A stretch of DNA of 64,000 nt. It comes from Rhizobium tumorigenes (GTDB lineage: Bacteria > Pseudomonadota > Alphaproteobacteria > Rhizobiales > Rhizobiaceae). The DNA lies in assembly GCF_003240565.2 (NCBI RefSeq), contig NZ_CP117255.1, positions 3,525,501 through 3,589,500 on the forward strand, in the 5' to 3' direction. Below, one piece after another: positions 10,489 to 20,744 of the stretch (its first letter is position 1; every line of letters starts with the position of its first letter). Below the pieces are notes generated by a model. The model had not been told where the DNA came from. It made no database searches and saw only the letters and a list, made by a program, of their open reading frames with translations. The translations under genes and the position numbers were made by a program.

Positions 10489-11409
10489 ATGGACGACGAG
10501 ATTTCGAGCGAAGTCGCCAAGGGGCGTAGTTTCAGACTGCACAACGTGACCGTGCCGGCCCGGCCGCTCGAGCCGATGCTTTATCTCGTCGCCACGCCGA
10601 TCGGCAATCTCGGTGATATCACTCTTCGGGCGCTGGAAACGCTGGCCGGTGCCGACGTGCTCGCCTGCGAGGATACCCGCGTCACCCGGGTGCTGCTCGA
10701 TCGCTACGGTATCCACAATCGCCCCTACGCCTACCATGAATACAATGCCGACGAGGCGGGTCCGAAATTGCTGGCAGCGCTGGCCGGCGGTCGGTCCGTG
10801 GCGCTGGTCTCGGATGCAGGCACGCCGCTGGTCTCCGACCCCGGCTACCGGCTGGCCCTGCAGGCGATTGATGCCGGCTACCGCGTCGTGCCCATTCCGG
10901 GTGCCTCGGCCCCACTCGCAGCGCTTGTTGGTTCCGGCCTTCCGAACGACGCCTTCTTCTTTGCGGGCTTCCTGCCGGTCAAGGACAAGGCCCGCCGCGA
11001 CCGATTGGCCGCACTCTCCTCGGTTCCGGCCACGCTCCTGTTATTCGAATCGCCACATCGTATCGCCGCGACCTTGGCTGCTGCTGCGGATGTGCTCGGT
11101 GTCGACCGCAAAGCCTCCGTCTGCCGCGAGCTGACCAAGACCTTCGAGGAATTCCGCCGCGGCACGCTTTCCGAACTCGCCGCGCACTACCAATCTGTCG
11201 ACAACGTCAAGGGCGAGATCGTGCTGGTGATCGGGCCGCCACCGGAGATCGCCACGCCGGAGGCGGATGTCGAGGCAATCCTTCTCGATCTCTCCCGCGA
11301 GATGCCGACCGCCAAGGCGGCCGCCGAAGCGGCCCGGATCACCGGCCTTCCGCGCCGGGATCTCTACCAGCGGCTGCTTGCCATGAAGGCGAGGGGCGAT
11401 GGGCGATAG
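10489..11409 (+). CDS. rsmI: 16S rRNA (cytidine1402-2'-O)-methyltransferase
   Basis: RsmI methylates the ribose of C1402 in the ribosomal decoding site. The 306-residue product has the tetrapyrrole-methylase-like fold, with LYLVATPIGNLGDITLRALE near residue 28, ACEDTRVTRVLLDRYGI, VSDAGTPLVSDPGYRL and CRELTKTFEEFRRGTL. ATG 10489 leaves a short leader before the conserved core. An internal ATG at MLYLVATPIG is an alternative. The last 11 bases overlap the start of the yraN-like gene, a usual rsmI neighbour. Confidence 0.94.
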   Translation: MDDEISSEVAKGRSFRLHNVTVPARPLEPMLYLVATPIGNLGDITLRALETLAGADVLACEDTRVTRVLLDRYGIHNRPYAYHEYNADEAGPKLLAALAGGRSVALVSDAGTPLVSDPGYRLALQAIDAGYRVVPIPGASAPLAALVGSGLPNDAFFFAGFLPVKDKARRDRLAALSSVPATLLLFESPHRIAATLAAAADVLGVDRKASVCRELTKTFEEFRRGTLSELAAHYQSVDNVKGEIVLVIGPPPEIATPEADVEAILLDLSREMPTAKAAAEAARITGLPRRDLYQRLLAMKARGDGR

Positions 11410-11768
11410 CGGCGAGCGCCAGAAACGGCGCAAGGCCTGGCGCCGGGGGGTATCTCTCGGAATACCTCGCCGCGCTCTATCTCGTCTGCAAGGGTTACAG
11501 CATCGTCGCTATCCGCCACAAGACAGTCCTTGGCGAAATCGATATCGTTGCCCGCAAGGGCGATCTTGCTGTGTTCGTGGAGGTCAAGGCGCGGCGCGGC
11601 GAACAGGCGGCGATCGACGCCGTCTCATTTTCCTCGCAGCGCCGCATCCGTGCCGCCAGCGACCTGTGGCTTGCCCAGCAGCCGGATTTCGGGCGCCTGT
11701 CGCAGCGCTACGATATTGTCGCGATCCTGCCTGGCCGCTGGCCGAGGCATTTCCGCGACGCCTTCTGA
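11399..11768 (+). pseudogene. yraN: YraN family (UPF0102) endonuclease-like protein, frameshifted
   Basis: The start codon at 11399 encodes MGDSGERQKRRKAWRRG, a typical YraN N-terminus. The reading frame is then lost in a run of six G at 11445-11450. Removing one G restores the conserved sequence: RRGYLSEYLAALYLVCKGYS, then GEIDIVARKGDLAVFVEVKA, then RRIRAASDLWLAQQ, RYDIVAILPGRWPRHFRDAF and a stop at 11768. The whole family domain is present and in order, so this is either a recent inactivation, a phase-variable or slippage site, or a homopolymer sequencing error. YraN proteins have a nuclease-like fold of unclear role. Confidence 0.88.
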
Positions 11769-11845
11769 ACCCCGCCCATCATGCAACTGTCATATATTGC
11801 CTCTAAGGCGCGGCGACCCTACCATGCGCCGAGGACAGCCCAATC

Positions 11846-12835
11846 ATGATCCGCACCACCGTCTCCGCCTTCGAGGTACCGTCCGAAGAGCAGCGTCAGC
11901 ACTTTCTGACACTGCAGAAGACGCCGGCAATTTGCGAGGCGACGATTGCATCGCTGCCCTGCATGAACGCTGCGCGCACCGGTGGAAAGAGCCCGGCTGT
12001 GCCATTGGCTTTTCCGTTTACGGTAGCGGCATGGAACATGGAGCGCTGCCTCTTCCCGCAGGCCTCCGCCGAAAAACTGAAGGCCCTGGGGGCGCCTCTC
12101 GTCCTTTTATCGGAGATGGACGACGGCATGGCCCGCACCGCGCAAGCCAATCCGACTGCGCTGATTGCGACCGAACTCGGCATGGCCTATGCCTACGGTC
12201 TCGAATTTCTGGAACTCAGCCTCGGCTCCGAGATCGAGCGCTCCTACTGCACCGACAGCACCAACGCGAGGGGCTTTCACGGCAACGCGATCCTGGGTGC
12301 TACGGCGCTTCGGGATGTTTTCGTTTTCCGGCTGCCCGGGGAATCGCTCTGGTTTTCCGATGCCAGGGAGCAGCCGCGTATCGGCGAGCGCTGCGCAGTC
12401 GGTGCGACGATCGATACGGAGGTCGGGCCCTTCGTCGCCGTTTCGGTTCATCTCGAAAGTGTCGGAGACGGTGCCTATCGCGAACGCCAGGTGGCGGCGC
12501 TGATCGATGCCGTCGAGGCCTATGCGCCTGGCCTGCCGATCCTCATCGGCGGCGACCTGAACACCGGCAACCACACTGGCGGTAATTTCGAGACCGACAC
12601 GCTGTTTGCCATGGCAGCGGCCCGTGGCTTCGAGCGCCATGGCGGCCCGCTCGACCAGGCCAGCACACGGCCAAGTCTGATCACCCGTTTTCCCGACCGG
12701 GCCATGAAACTCGACTGGTTCCTCAGCCGCGGTCTTGCAATATCCGGCAGCCGGCTGGTGACATCGCTCGATGCTGACGGCAAACCGCTTTCCGACCACG
12801 ATATCATCGCCTGTGACATATCAGGTTTTCTCTGA
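11846..12835 (+). CDS. Endonuclease/exonuclease/phosphatase family protein
   Basis: The 329-residue protein has the metal-dependent EEP fold found in exonuclease III, DNase I and sphingomyelinases. Motifs in order are TVAAWNMERCLFP (N-terminal Asn), VLLSEMDDGM (metal-binding Glu), STNARGFHGNAILGATALR, VAVSVHLESVGDG (catalytic His), LIGGDLNTGNHTGG and PLSDHDIIACDI (C-terminal Asp-His). There is no obvious signal peptide or membrane helix. The first 65 residues precede the fold and are unassigned. Whether it acts on nucleic acid or on a small phosphate ester cannot be told from the sequence. Confidence 0.88.
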   Translation: MIRTTVSAFEVPSEEQRQHFLTLQKTPAICEATIASLPCMNAARTGGKSPAVPLAFPFTVAAWNMERCLFPQASAEKLKALGAPLVLLSEMDDGMARTAQANPTALIATELGMAYAYGLEFLELSLGSEIERSYCTDSTNARGFHGNAILGATALRDVFVFRLPGESLWFSDAREQPRIGERCAVGATIDTEVGPFVAVSVHLESVGDGAYRERQVAALIDAVEAYAPGLPILIGGDLNTGNHTGGNFETDTLFAMAAARGFERHGGPLDQASTRPSLITRFPDRAMKLDWFLSRGLAISGSRLVTSLDADGKPLSDHDIIACDISGFL

Positions 12836-12953
12836 GCCGCCGATGACGCGGACGTTGAGACGGATGGGTGGTCCGACGGCAGCCTGATTAGCCGTTGCCT
12901 TCGAAAGCCCGCCGACCTACATCTGTCGTGAAATCGAGCAAGGAATAGCGATA

Positions 12954-13898
12954 GTGACGATCAGGAATGTGGCGGTCCAGATGGACCATGTGTCGGGCAT
13001 CAACATCGCAGGCGACAGCACCTTCGCCATGAGCCTCGAGGCGCAGGCGCGTGGCTACAAGCTGTTCCACTACACGCCGGAACGCATGAGCATGCGCGAC
13101 GGCAAAGTCTATGCAACAGCGGAGCCGATGGTGCTGCGCGACATCAAAGGCGACCATTTCGACCTTGGCGCGCCCGAGCGCATCGATCTCTCGACGATGG
13201 ACGTGGTGCTGCTGCGCCAGGATCCGCCCTTCGACATGGGTTATATCACCTCCACCCACATGCTGGAGCGCATCCATCCGAAGACCCTCGTGGTCAACGA
13301 TCCCGCTTGGGTCCGCAATTCGCCGGAAAAGATCTTCGTCACCGAATTCGAAGATCTGATGCCGAAAACTCTGATCACCCGCGATGCCGATGAAATCCGT
13401 CGCTTCCGCGAAGAGATGGGCGACATTATCTTGAAGCCGCTCTACGGAAACGGCGGCGCCGGTGTGTTCCATTCGACGCGTGACGACCGCAACCTGTCTT
13501 CGCTTCTGGAGATGTTCGGCCAGTTGTTCCGCGAGCCCTTCATCGCCCAGCAATATCTGCCTGATGTCCGCAAGGGCGACAAGCGCATCATCCTCGTCGA
13601 CGGAGAGCCGGTGGGCGCCATCAACCGTGTGCCGGCCGAGCACGACAGCCGATCCAACATGCATGCCGGCGGCCGCGCCGAGGCGACCGATCTAACGAAG
13701 CGCGAAGAAGAGATTTGCGCCCGCATTGGTCCGGCCCTCAAGGCGCGCGGCTTTCTGCTCGTCGGAATCGATGTCATCGGCGACTACATGACGGAGATCA
13801 ACGTCACCTCGCCGACCGGCATCCGTGAGGTCAAGCGTTTCGGCGGTGCCGATATCGCCAGCCTGCTTTGGGACGCCATCGAGCGCAAGCGCGCTTAA
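12954..13898 (+). CDS. gshB: Glutathione synthetase
   Basis: GshB ligates glycine to gamma-glutamylcysteine with ATP. The 314-residue ATP-grasp protein begins [19 protein letters not shown], has [18 protein letters not shown], the glycine-rich ATP lid [12 protein letters not shown] and the C-terminal metal site [24 protein letters not shown] at 12954 is the start that gives the family N-terminus. No ATG fits. It stands alone between the EEP gene and a strong hairpin. Confidence 0.96.
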   Translation: MTIRNVAVQMDHVSGINIAGDSTFAMSLEAQARGYKLFHYTPERMSMRDGKVYATAEPMVLRDIKGDHFDLGAPERIDLSTMDVVLLRQDPPFDMGYITSTHMLERIHPKTLVVNDPAWVRNSPEKIFVTEFEDLMPKTLITRDADEIRRFREEMGDIILKPLYGNGGAGVFHSTRDDRNLSSLLEMFGQLFREPFIAQQYLPDVRKGDKRIILVDGEPVGAINRVPAEHDSRSNMHAGGRAEATDLTKREEEICARIGPALKARGFLLVGIDVIGDYMTEINVTSPTGIREVKRFGGADIASLLWDAIERKRA

Positions 13899-13947
13899 CA
13901 CAGACCCGGCCTTCAATCGCCAGCCGCAATATGTTCTGCCCCCACAA

Positions 13948-13972
13948 CCCGCTGCAACCTGGCTGCAGCGGG
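13948..13972 (+). terminator. Strong hairpin downstream of gshB
   Basis: Perfect 9-base arms CCCGCTGCA and TGCAGCGGG enclose a 7-base loop, 50 bases after the gshB stop. No direct T-run follows, though the next 40 bases are T-rich. Termination of gshB is the simplest role. Confidence 0.5.
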
Positions 13973-14090
13973 AAGGTGTGCTTGTTCATTAATTGTTCTT
14001 GTTTCATTCCATCTTCTATGCCAGATTGCATTTAGCCTGCTGCAATCGCTGCAGGTCTTTACGAAAAGACTGCGGCATAGGGGATTGCGC

Positions 14091-15623
14091 ATGATAGCGC
14101 GGGTCAGCACGGTTGCATTTCAGGGCATAGAAGGGGTTCCGGTCGAGGTCCAGGTGATGATCGCGCCGGGCAAGATCGGCATCAACATTGTCGGGCTGCC
14201 GGACAAGGCGGTTGCAGAGAGCCGCGAGCGCGTTCAGGCGGCTCTCCATGCCTCGGGCTTGGCGCTGCCGCCGAAAAAGGTGACGGTCAACCTTGCTCCG
14301 GCGGATTTGCCAAAAGAGGGATCGCATTTCGATCTGGCCATCGCGCTTGGCCTGATGGCGGCACTGGGAGCCATTCCCGGCGATGCGCTGGCGGACTTCA
14401 TGGTGATCGGCGAGCTCAATCTCGACGGCACGATTGCGGCGGTGTCCGGGGCTTTGCCGGCGGCTATCAGCGCCAATGCCATGGGCAAGGGGCTGATCTG
14501 CCCTGCCGACAGCGGCCCGGAGGCGGCGTGGGCGGGCGCCGACATCGAACTGCTGGCGCCCCGCAGTCTCATTGCCCTAGCCAATCATTTTCGCGGTACG
14601 CAGATCCTGTCGCGCCCCGAACCTGCCATTCGCGCCGCCCCGGCCAATCTCGGCGACCTTGCCGAGATCAAGGGCCAGGAGAGCGCCAAGCGTGCTCTCG
14701 AGGTGGTGGCTGCCGGCGGCCATAATTTGCTGATGGTCGGCCCTCCAGGGTCGGGAAAGTCGATGCTGGCTGCCCGTTTGCCATCGATCCTGCCGCCGCT
14801 GTCGGCTGCCGAATTGCTGGAAGTCTCCATGATCCATTCCATTGCCGGGCAATTGTCGGGTGGCAAGCTCTCCGACCGCCGGCCATTCCGGACCCCGCAT
14901 CATTCGGCCACCATGGCGGCGATGGTCGGTGGCGGGATACGCGCCCGGCCCGGGGAGGCCTCGCTCGCCCACCATGGCATCCTCTTCCTTGACGAGTTTC
15001 CGGAGTTTTCGCCGCAGGCACTCGATGCGCTGCGCCAGCCGCTGGAAACCGGGGAATGCATCATAGCGCGCGCCAACCACCGCGTCTGCTATCCGGCCGT
15101 GATCCAGCTGATTGCCGCGATGAACCCTTGCCGCTGCGGCATGGCAGGTGAACCCGGCCACAGCTGCGCCCGGGGGCCTCGCTGCATGACAGACTATCAG
15201 AACCGAATTTCCGGACCGCTGATGGATCGCATCGACATCCGTATCGATGTGCCGGCCGTTTCAGCCGCTGACCTTATCCGCCCGATGCCGGCCGAGAAGA
15301 GCGCCGATATCGCCAGACGTGTCGCAAGGGCACGGGAGTGGCAGCAGGAGCGGTTCTCGGAAGCCGGCATGCGCGGCGTGTCGACCAATGCACGGTGCTC
15401 GACATCAATGATCGAGGTTCTGGCGGAACCCGATGCCGGTGGCCTTCAATTGCTGCGCGACGCCGCCGAAAAGTTGAAGTTTTCCGCCCGCGGTTACCAT
15501 CGCGTCCTGAAAGTGGCGCGCACGCTTGCCGATCTCGACGGCAAGCAAACTGTCGGCCGGATCCATCTGGCGGAGGCGATTTCCTACCGCATAGCCGGCA
15601 CGCGCCTGCCAGCAGTCGCCTGA
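14091..15623 (+). CDS. YifB/ComM family Mg chelatase-like AAA+ ATPase
   Basis: The 510-residue product has an N-terminal Lon-protease-like domain (VQVMIAPGKIGINIVGLPDK to DLAIALGLMAALGAIPGDA). An AAA+ motor follows, with Walker A VGPPGSGKSMLAARLPSILP near residue 220 and Walker B GILFLDEFPEFSPQALDALR. The C-terminal Mg-chelatase-like part includes NPCRCG. The ComM homologue is a hexameric branch-migration helicase that promotes integration of incoming DNA in natural transformation. A similar recombination role is plausible here but not proved. ATG 14091 is chosen over a TTG two codons upstream. Confidence 0.92.
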   Translation: MIARVSTVAFQGIEGVPVEVQVMIAPGKIGINIVGLPDKAVAESRERVQAALHASGLALPPKKVTVNLAPADLPKEGSHFDLAIALGLMAALGAIPGDALADFMVIGELNLDGTIAAVSGALPAAISANAMGKGLICPADSGPEAAWAGADIELLAPRSLIALANHFRGTQILSRPEPAIRAAPANLGDLAEIKGQESAKRALEVVAAGGHNLLMVGPPGSGKSMLAARLPSILPPLSAAELLEVSMIHSIAGQLSGGKLSDRRPFRTPHHSATMAAMVGGGIRARPGEASLAHHGILFLDEFPEFSPQALDALRQPLETGECIIARANHRVCYPAVIQLIAAMNPCRCGMAGEPGHSCARGPRCMTDYQNRISGPLMDRIDIRIDVPAVSAADLIRPMPAEKSADIARRVARAREWQQERFSEAGMRGVSTNARCSTSMIEVLAEPDAGGLQLLRDAAEKLKFSARGYHRVLKVARTLADLDGKQTVGRIHLAEAISYRIAGTRLPAVA

Positions 15624-15635
15624 GCGCAGATACTG

Positions 15636-15665
15636 AGAAGGGCGCCTTCCGCCCTTCTGTTCTTT
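15636..15665 (+). terminator. Terminator downstream of yifB-like gene
   Basis: AGAAGGGC and GCCCTTCT form a perfect 8-base stem around a 7-base loop, followed by the T-rich GTTCTTTG. It lies in the 58-base convergent gap before cysK. Confidence 0.6.
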
Positions 15666-15681
15666 GAAAAGAGAAGAGAGT

Positions 15682-16650
15682 TTAGCCGCCGAGGCCTTCG
15701 AACAGCGCTGTCGACAGGTAGCGCTCGGCAAAGGACGGGATGATCACGACGATCGTCTTGCCGGCATTCTCTTCGCGTTTACCGATTTCGATGGCTGCAA
15801 ACAGCGCAGCGCCGGAGGAGATGCCGACCGGCACGCCTTCGAGGCGGGCGACGTGGCGGGCGGTTTCAAGGGCTTCGGCGCTGGCGACGGTGATGATCTC
15901 GTCATAGATCTCGGTGTCGAGGATGGCTGGCGCAAAGCCGGCGCCGATCCCCTGGATCTTGTGCGGGCCGGGAGCGCCGCCGGACAGCACCGGCGATTCG
16001 GCCGGCTCGACAGCGATCACCTTGAGGCTCGATTTTTTGGACTTCAGGACTTGGCCGACACCGGTTATCGTGCCGCCAGTGCCGATGCCCGCGACCAGGA
16101 TATCGACGCCGCCCTCGGTGTCGTTCCAGATCTCCTCGGCCGTCGTCTTGCGATGGATCTCGGGGTTTGCCGGGTTTTCGAACTGCTGCGGAATGACCGC
16201 GTTCTCGATGCTTTCTGCCAGTTCCGTCGCCTTGGCTATGGCGCCCTTCATGCCCTTGGCGCCTTCGGTCAGCACCAGTTCGGCGCCCAGCAGTGCCAGC
16301 ATCTTGCGACGTTCGACCGACATCGTCTCCGGCATGGTGAGGATCAGCTTGTAGCCCTTGGCGGCGGCGGCAAAGGCCAGCGCGATGCCGGTGTTGCCGG
16401 AGGTCGGCTCGACCAGCGTCGTCTTGCCGGGCGTGATCTTCCCCTGGGCCTCGAGGCTCTCGATCATTGCAACGCCGATACGGTCCTTGACCGAGGCAAT
16501 CGGGTTGAAGAACTCCAGCTTGGCGAGCAGGTGAGCCTTCACGCCGTTCTCTCTGGCCAGCTTGTCGAGGCGAACGATGGGCGTGTCGCCAATGGTGTCG
16601 GTGATCGACGCATAGATGCGACCGCGGCCTGGTTTACGGGTGTCGGACAT
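15682..16650 (-). CDS. cysK: Cysteine synthase A (O-acetylserine sulfhydrylase)
   Basis: The enzyme makes cysteine from O-acetylserine and sulfide using PLP. The 322-residue product has the PLP lysine in [18 protein letters not shown], the substrate loop [15 protein letters not shown] and the phosphate cup [16 protein letters not shown]. The N-terminus reads [23 protein letters not shown] 16650 is preceded by a purine-rich GGGAGAG site. The longer upstream frame is not conserved sequence. Confidence 0.95.
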   Translation of the reverse strand: MSDTRKPGRGRIYASITDTIGDTPIVRLDKLARENGVKAHLLAKLEFFNPIASVKDRIGVAMIESLEAQGKITPGKTTLVEPTSGNTGIALAFAAAAKGYKLILTMPETMSVERRKMLALLGAELVLTEGAKGMKGAIAKATELAESIENAVIPQQFENPANPEIHRKTTAEEIWNDTEGGVDILVAGIGTGGTITGVGQVLKSKKSSLKVIAVEPAESPVLSGGAPGPHKIQGIGAGFAPAILDTEIYDEIITVASAEALETARHVARLEGVPVGISSGAALFAAIEIGKREENAGKTIVVIIPSFAERYLSTALFEGLGG

Positions 16651-16828
16651 GGAACTCTCCCTTGGTATTTCTTGCTCGGAGAATAGGATCAAACATGACA
16701 CTAGGCCAGAGTGCGTTTGTCCAACCAACGCCACGAAGTTGGCATAAAAATCTCCGCAAAAGGCTTTTGGCAAAACGCGGCCCGTTGCCGTCCGCTGGAA
16801 GCCATTCCCAACATCACGGAAAACACTC

Positions 16829-17491
16829 ATGGATGGTCAAATGCTATCGTTCGCTCGGTCGGTGCGGCAACTGCGGGCGTTCATACTGTCGCTATGTATG
16901 ATCGTACCCCTGTTGCCAGCCCGTCCCGTCCGTGCGGCCTCTCCGCCGGGAGAGGAGACCATTGTCTTCCTGCGCCACGGTGAAAAGCCTGAAGCAGGGC
17001 TCGGTCAATTGAGCTGCAAGGGCCTCAACAGATCGCTGGCGTTGCCCACCGTGCTTTCCAGTCAGTTCGGCAGGCCGGATGCCGTCTTCGCGCCAGATCC
17101 GTCGAAGCAGAAGGTCGATGCCGGCGCCCTCTATGACTATGTCAGGCCACTTGCGACGATCGAGCCGACGGCCATTGCCGCTGGACTGCCTATCGATACT
17201 ACTTTCGGCTACGACGAGATTGCCAAGCTTCAGACAGCACTGACGGCGCCGAAATATCGCTCGTCTCTGATCTTTGTGGCCTGGGAGCACAGCGAGATCC
17301 AGGATCTCGTTGCCGAGTTGCTGAAAGATAATGGCGGCGATCCGGCTGCGATGCCGAAGAAGTGGAAAGGCAAGGATTTCGACAGCCTTTATGTCGTCCG
17401 GATCACGACTGGCGGGGCCGGGCCAACCGCGACATTCGAGGCAAAGGCCGAAGGCCTCGATGACGTCGCGGATGATTGCCCGGTCAGATAG
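16829..17491 (+). CDS. Exported histidine phosphatase family protein
   Basis: The 220-residue protein starts with a Sec-type signal ([19 protein letters not shown]), so it should be periplasmic. The RHG motif is intact in [20 protein letters not shown], and the downstream histidine is in [17 protein letters not shown]. The domain is short and lacks the long insertion of phytases, so acid phosphatase activity on small esters is likely but the substrate is unknown. It lies divergent to cysK and convergent to dut. Confidence 0.85.
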   Translation: MDGQMLSFARSVRQLRAFILSLCMIVPLLPARPVRAASPPGEETIVFLRHGEKPEAGLGQLSCKGLNRSLALPTVLSSQFGRPDAVFAPDPSKQKVDAGALYDYVRPLATIEPTAIAAGLPIDTTFGYDEIAKLQTALTAPKYRSSLIFVAWEHSEIQDLVAELLKDNGGDPAAMPKKWKGKDFDSLYVVRITTGGAGPTATFEAKAEGLDDVADDCPVR

Positions 17492-17520
17492 CAATTAGCC
17501 GATGGGGAGATAGTGCGGGG

Positions 17521-17991
17521 TCAAACGCCGGTGGAGCCGAAGCCGCCGGCACCGCGCGTGGTTTCGCCGACGTCCGTCGCTTCGACGATGCGAACCTGAG
17601 TGACCGGCGCGATCACCATTTGCGCGATGCGCATGCCGCGCGTCACGACGAAATCCTCGTGGCCGTGGTTGATCAGCAGAACCTTAACTTCGCCGCGGTA
17701 GTCGCTGTCGATGGTTCCCGGCGTGTTCAGGCAGGTGACGCCGTTCTTGAACGCCAGGCCGGAGCGCGGCCGGATCTGTGCCTCGTAGCCTTCAGGCACC
17801 GCAAGTACGAAACCCGTCGGCACCAGCGCGCGCATGCCCGGCGACAGCACTAGCGGCTCGCCTTCGCCGACCGCAGCCCTCAGGTCCATGCCGGCGGCAC
17901 CGGATGTTTCGTAGGACGGCAGATCGAGGCCATGGCCGTTGGCAAGGCGAACGAGGGATACGCTTGGGCGGTTAGCTGTGTGAATATTCAT
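17521..17991 (-). CDS. dut: Deoxyuridine 5'-triphosphate nucleotidohydrolase (dUTPase)
   Basis: Dut hydrolyses dUTP to dUMP, keeping uracil out of DNA and supplying thymidylate synthesis. The 156-residue trimeric-type protein has all five family motifs: [39 protein letters not shown] and the C-terminal arm [10 protein letters not shown]. It diverges from prfC with 96 bases between starts. Confidence 0.97.
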   Translation of the reverse strand: MNIHTANRPSVSLVRLANGHGLDLPSYETSGAAGMDLRAAVGEGEPLVLSPGMRALVPTGFVLAVPEGYEAQIRPRSGLAFKNGVTCLNTPGTIDSDYRGEVKVLLINHGHEDFVVTRGMRIAQMVIAPVTQVRIVEATDVGETTRGAGGFGSTGV

Positions 17992-18087
17992 GCCCTCATT
18001 AGCAATTCGGCGACGGTTCGGGTCAATCCGATTTGCAAGTTATCCACGGAGTCGCTAGATACGCGGCAATTCACAGGATCCGATATC

Positions 18088-19671
18088 ATGGCCGAAAGTC
18101 TCGCCGAGGCGGTCTCCCGCCGCCGCACATTTGCTATTATCTCCCACCCGGACGCCGGCAAGACGACGCTGACCGAAAAGCTGCTGCTGTTCGGCGGTGC
18201 CATCCAGCTGGCCGGCGAGGTCAAGGCGAAGAAGGACCGTATCCAGACGCGCTCAGACTGGATGAAGATCGAGCGCGAACGCGGCATTTCCGTCGTCACC
18301 TCGGTGATGACCTTCGAATACGACGATGTCGTCTTCAATCTGCTGGACACACCAGGCCACGAAGACTTCGCTGACGACACCTATCGCACGCTGACCGCCG
18401 TCGATGCCGCCGTCATGGTCATCGATGCTGCCAAGGGTATCGAACCCAGAACCCTGAAGCTGTTCGAGGTCTGCCGTCTTCGCGACATCCCCATCATCAC
18501 ATTCGTCAACAAGATGGACCGCGAAAGCCGCGATATCTTCGAGATTCTCGACGAGATCGAGGTGAAGCTGGCGCTCGATACCGCCCCGATCACCTGGCCC
18601 ATCGGCCGTGCCAAGAGCTTCTGCGGTTCCTATCACCTTGCCAAGAACGAGGTTCGCGGCAACGATAAGGAGGCCGACACCACACCCGTCAACGGCCCGC
18701 AGGCGGTGGCCGAGCGGCTGCCGGAAAACGAACGCCAGGCGTTCATCGACGAACTGGATCTCGCGCGTGATGCCTGTCGGCCGTTCGAGCGCGAGGCCTT
18801 TCTCGAAGGTCACCTGACACCGGTATTCTTCGGCTCGGCGCTGCGCAACTACGGTGTGCGAGACCTGATCAATGCCCTGGCCGAGATGGCACCGCCGCCG
18901 CGCGACCAGGTCGCCGATATCAAGACGGTGCATGCCACCGATCCGAAGATGACCGCCTTCGTCTTCAAGATCCAGGCCAACATGGATCCTAACCATCGCG
19001 ACCGTATTGCCTTCGTGCGCGTCTGCTCGGGCACGCTTGCGCGTGGCATGAAGGCGCGCCTGTCTCGCACCGGAAAGCAGATGAGCCTGTCCGCGCCGCA
19101 GTTTTTCTTTGCCTCGCAGCGCCACATCGCCGACACCGCCTTTGCCGGCGATGTCGTCGGCATTCCGAACCACGGCACCCTGCGCATTGGCGATACGCTG
19201 ACCGAAGGCGAGGATCTGGTGTTCCAGGGCGTGCCGAATTTCGCCCCGGAAATCCTGCGACGCGTCCGTCTCGAGGATGCGATGAAGGCCAAGAAGCTGA
19301 AGGAAGCGCTGCAGCAGATGGCCGAAGAAGGCGTTGTGCAGCTATTTTCCCCGGAAGATGGTTCGCCGGCTATCGTCGGCGTCGTCGGCGCGCTGCAGCT
19401 CGACGTTCTGAAGGAGCGCCTGCAGGGCGAATATGGTCTGCCCGTCTCGTTCGAAATGTCGCGCTTTTCCGTATGTCGCTGGGTGTCTGCAGATGCACCC
19501 GCCGACATGGACAAGTTCGTCACCGCCAAGCGTGGCGACATCGCCCGCGATCTCGACGGCGACCCTGTCTTCCTCGCGCAGGACGGTTTCTCGCTGCGCT
19601 ACGAATCGGAACGCTATCCGGCCATCAAGATGGTTGCCATCAAGGAATATCACGCCATCAAGGCGGCGTGA
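18088..19671 (+). CDS. prfC: Peptide chain release factor 3
   Basis: RF3 is the GTPase that recycles RF1 and RF2 after termination. The 527-residue product has the G1 motif ISHPDAGKTTLTEKLLLFGG, the G3 motif LLDTPGHEDFADDTYR, the G4 motif TFVNKMDRES, and RF3-specific sequence GVVGALQLDVLKERLQGEYG near the C-terminus. ATG 18088 gives the usual length. A long in-frame extension upstream crosses the dut promoter and is not conserved. Its last 22 bases overlap the convergent AraC-type gene. Confidence 0.96.
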   Translation: MAESLAEAVSRRRTFAIISHPDAGKTTLTEKLLLFGGAIQLAGEVKAKKDRIQTRSDWMKIERERGISVVTSVMTFEYDDVVFNLLDTPGHEDFADDTYRTLTAVDAAVMVIDAAKGIEPRTLKLFEVCRLRDIPIITFVNKMDRESRDIFEILDEIEVKLALDTAPITWPIGRAKSFCGSYHLAKNEVRGNDKEADTTPVNGPQAVAERLPENERQAFIDELDLARDACRPFEREAFLEGHLTPVFFGSALRNYGVRDLINALAEMAPPPRDQVADIKTVHATDPKMTAFVFKIQANMDPNHRDRIAFVRVCSGTLARGMKARLSRTGKQMSLSAPQFFFASQRHIADTAFAGDVVGIPNHGTLRIGDTLTEGEDLVFQGVPNFAPEILRRVRLEDAMKAKKLKEALQQMAEEGVVQLFSPEDGSPAIVGVVGALQLDVLKERLQGEYGLPVSFEMSRFSVCRWVSADAPADMDKFVTAKRGDIARDLDGDPVFLAQDGFSLRYESERYPAIKMVAIKEYHAIKAA

Positions 19672-20690
19672 TTTTTCGATCGCCAGAGCGTCGGGCTGGT
19701 TCCCGTGATCCGCAGGAATTCGCGGTTGAAGTTCGATTTGCTGAGAAATCCGGCATCGAACATGATGGATGTCACCGGCGCGTCCGTTTCTGACAGCAAC
19801 CGGCACGCCTCGGCGATGCGGAAGTTGTTGACATATTGCGACACGCTGACGCCGTGCACGCGGTTGATCGCGATCGAGACACTGCGGGCAGGGCAATTCA
19901 GCTTCCGCGCCAGCCGCCCGAGATTGAGTTCCGTATCCCTGTAGAGCGCCTTTGCTTGCATCAGGGCATCGACAGCGGCAGCCGTTGCCGCAAGGTCTTC
20001 CGGCGCTGACCCGGCTATGGCGGACGTCGGTTCGGTTTCGTCGCGGTCGTGCACTGTGGCGCCGGAGCTTGCAACCGACGCTGCGGCGCCGAGCGCCAGC
20101 AATGCAAGCACATTTCCCACTGCCACCACTTCGCCGGCATGACTGCCATCGCTCCAGGAGAAATCAAGGCTGATGGCGATGTCGGCAACCGCGGACATGA
20201 GCACCGCTGCTGCGGTGAGCTGCAGGGAGCGATAGGACCTAAGCGCGCCGTCGAGACGGGAAGAGACCAGACCATCCGGCCCCGCCAGGCACAGCCCTGT
20301 CAGCCCCGCGCCATAGCCGAGAAACACCAGGATAATGAAGAGGCCTACCGGCTCCGGCCAGACGATCCGCAGCAGGACAACTGTGGCTGCCGGCAGGCAA
20401 TGCAGCCATGTTGTCCATTTTCGAAAGATCGACCCTTCGCTCGCCAGATCGTAAAAACTCAAGAAAGCCAGTGTCGCGATAGCGGTGGCCAAGACGGCCT
20501 GGAGCGGCAGGACGGCTGAGATCCCGTAGCCCCAGCGCAGGCCAATCAGCACCGATTGCAATGCGTAGGCTGCGATCAGCAGCGCAAACAGGGGATGCTC
20601 GCGCAGGCCGTCTTCACTCCGCCTATGCATCTGCAGCAGCATCGTGAGGAGAAAGAGCGTCTCGACAAAGGGCAACGGGATAAAAATCAT
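19650..20690 (-). CDS. Membrane-anchored AraC family transcriptional regulator
   Basis: The 346-residue product is a fusion. Residues 1 to about 220 form roughly seven hydrophobic helices (FVETLFLLTMLLQM, HPLFALLIAAYALQSVLIGL, LFIILVFLGYGAGLTGLCLA and others), ending near VVAVGNVLALLALGAAASVA. Residues from about 250 form a C-terminal AraC domain with LGRLARKLNCPARSVSIAIN and SIMFDAGFLSKSNFNREFLR. Such proteins are thought to sense a membrane or extracellular signal and bind DNA directly. It diverges from the secreted protein gene at 20840, its likely target. ATG 20690 is chosen over one 11 codons upstream. Confidence 0.85.
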   Translation of the reverse strand: MIFIPLPFVETLFLLTMLLQMHRRSEDGLREHPLFALLIAAYALQSVLIGLRWGYGISAVLPLQAVLATAIATLAFLSFYDLASEGSIFRKWTTWLHCLPAATVVLLRIVWPEPVGLFIILVFLGYGAGLTGLCLAGPDGLVSSRLDGALRSYRSLQLTAAAVLMSAVADIAISLDFSWSDGSHAGEVVAVGNVLALLALGAAASVASSGATVHDRDETEPTSAIAGSAPEDLAATAAAVDALMQAKALYRDTELNLGRLARKLNCPARSVSIAINRVHGVSVSQYVNNFRIAEACRLLSETDAPVTSIMFDAGFLSKSNFNREFLRITGTSPTLWRSKNHAALMA

Positions 20691-20744
20691 GGTGCGTTGT
20701 TCTGGCTGCTGAAACAGGATCAAAACGTCAGAATGCCCCGGATG

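Noticed and set aside
17932..18087. In-frame 52-codon N-terminal extension of prfC
   Set aside because: It crosses the dut start region, and the conserved RF3 N-terminus begins at ATG 18088.
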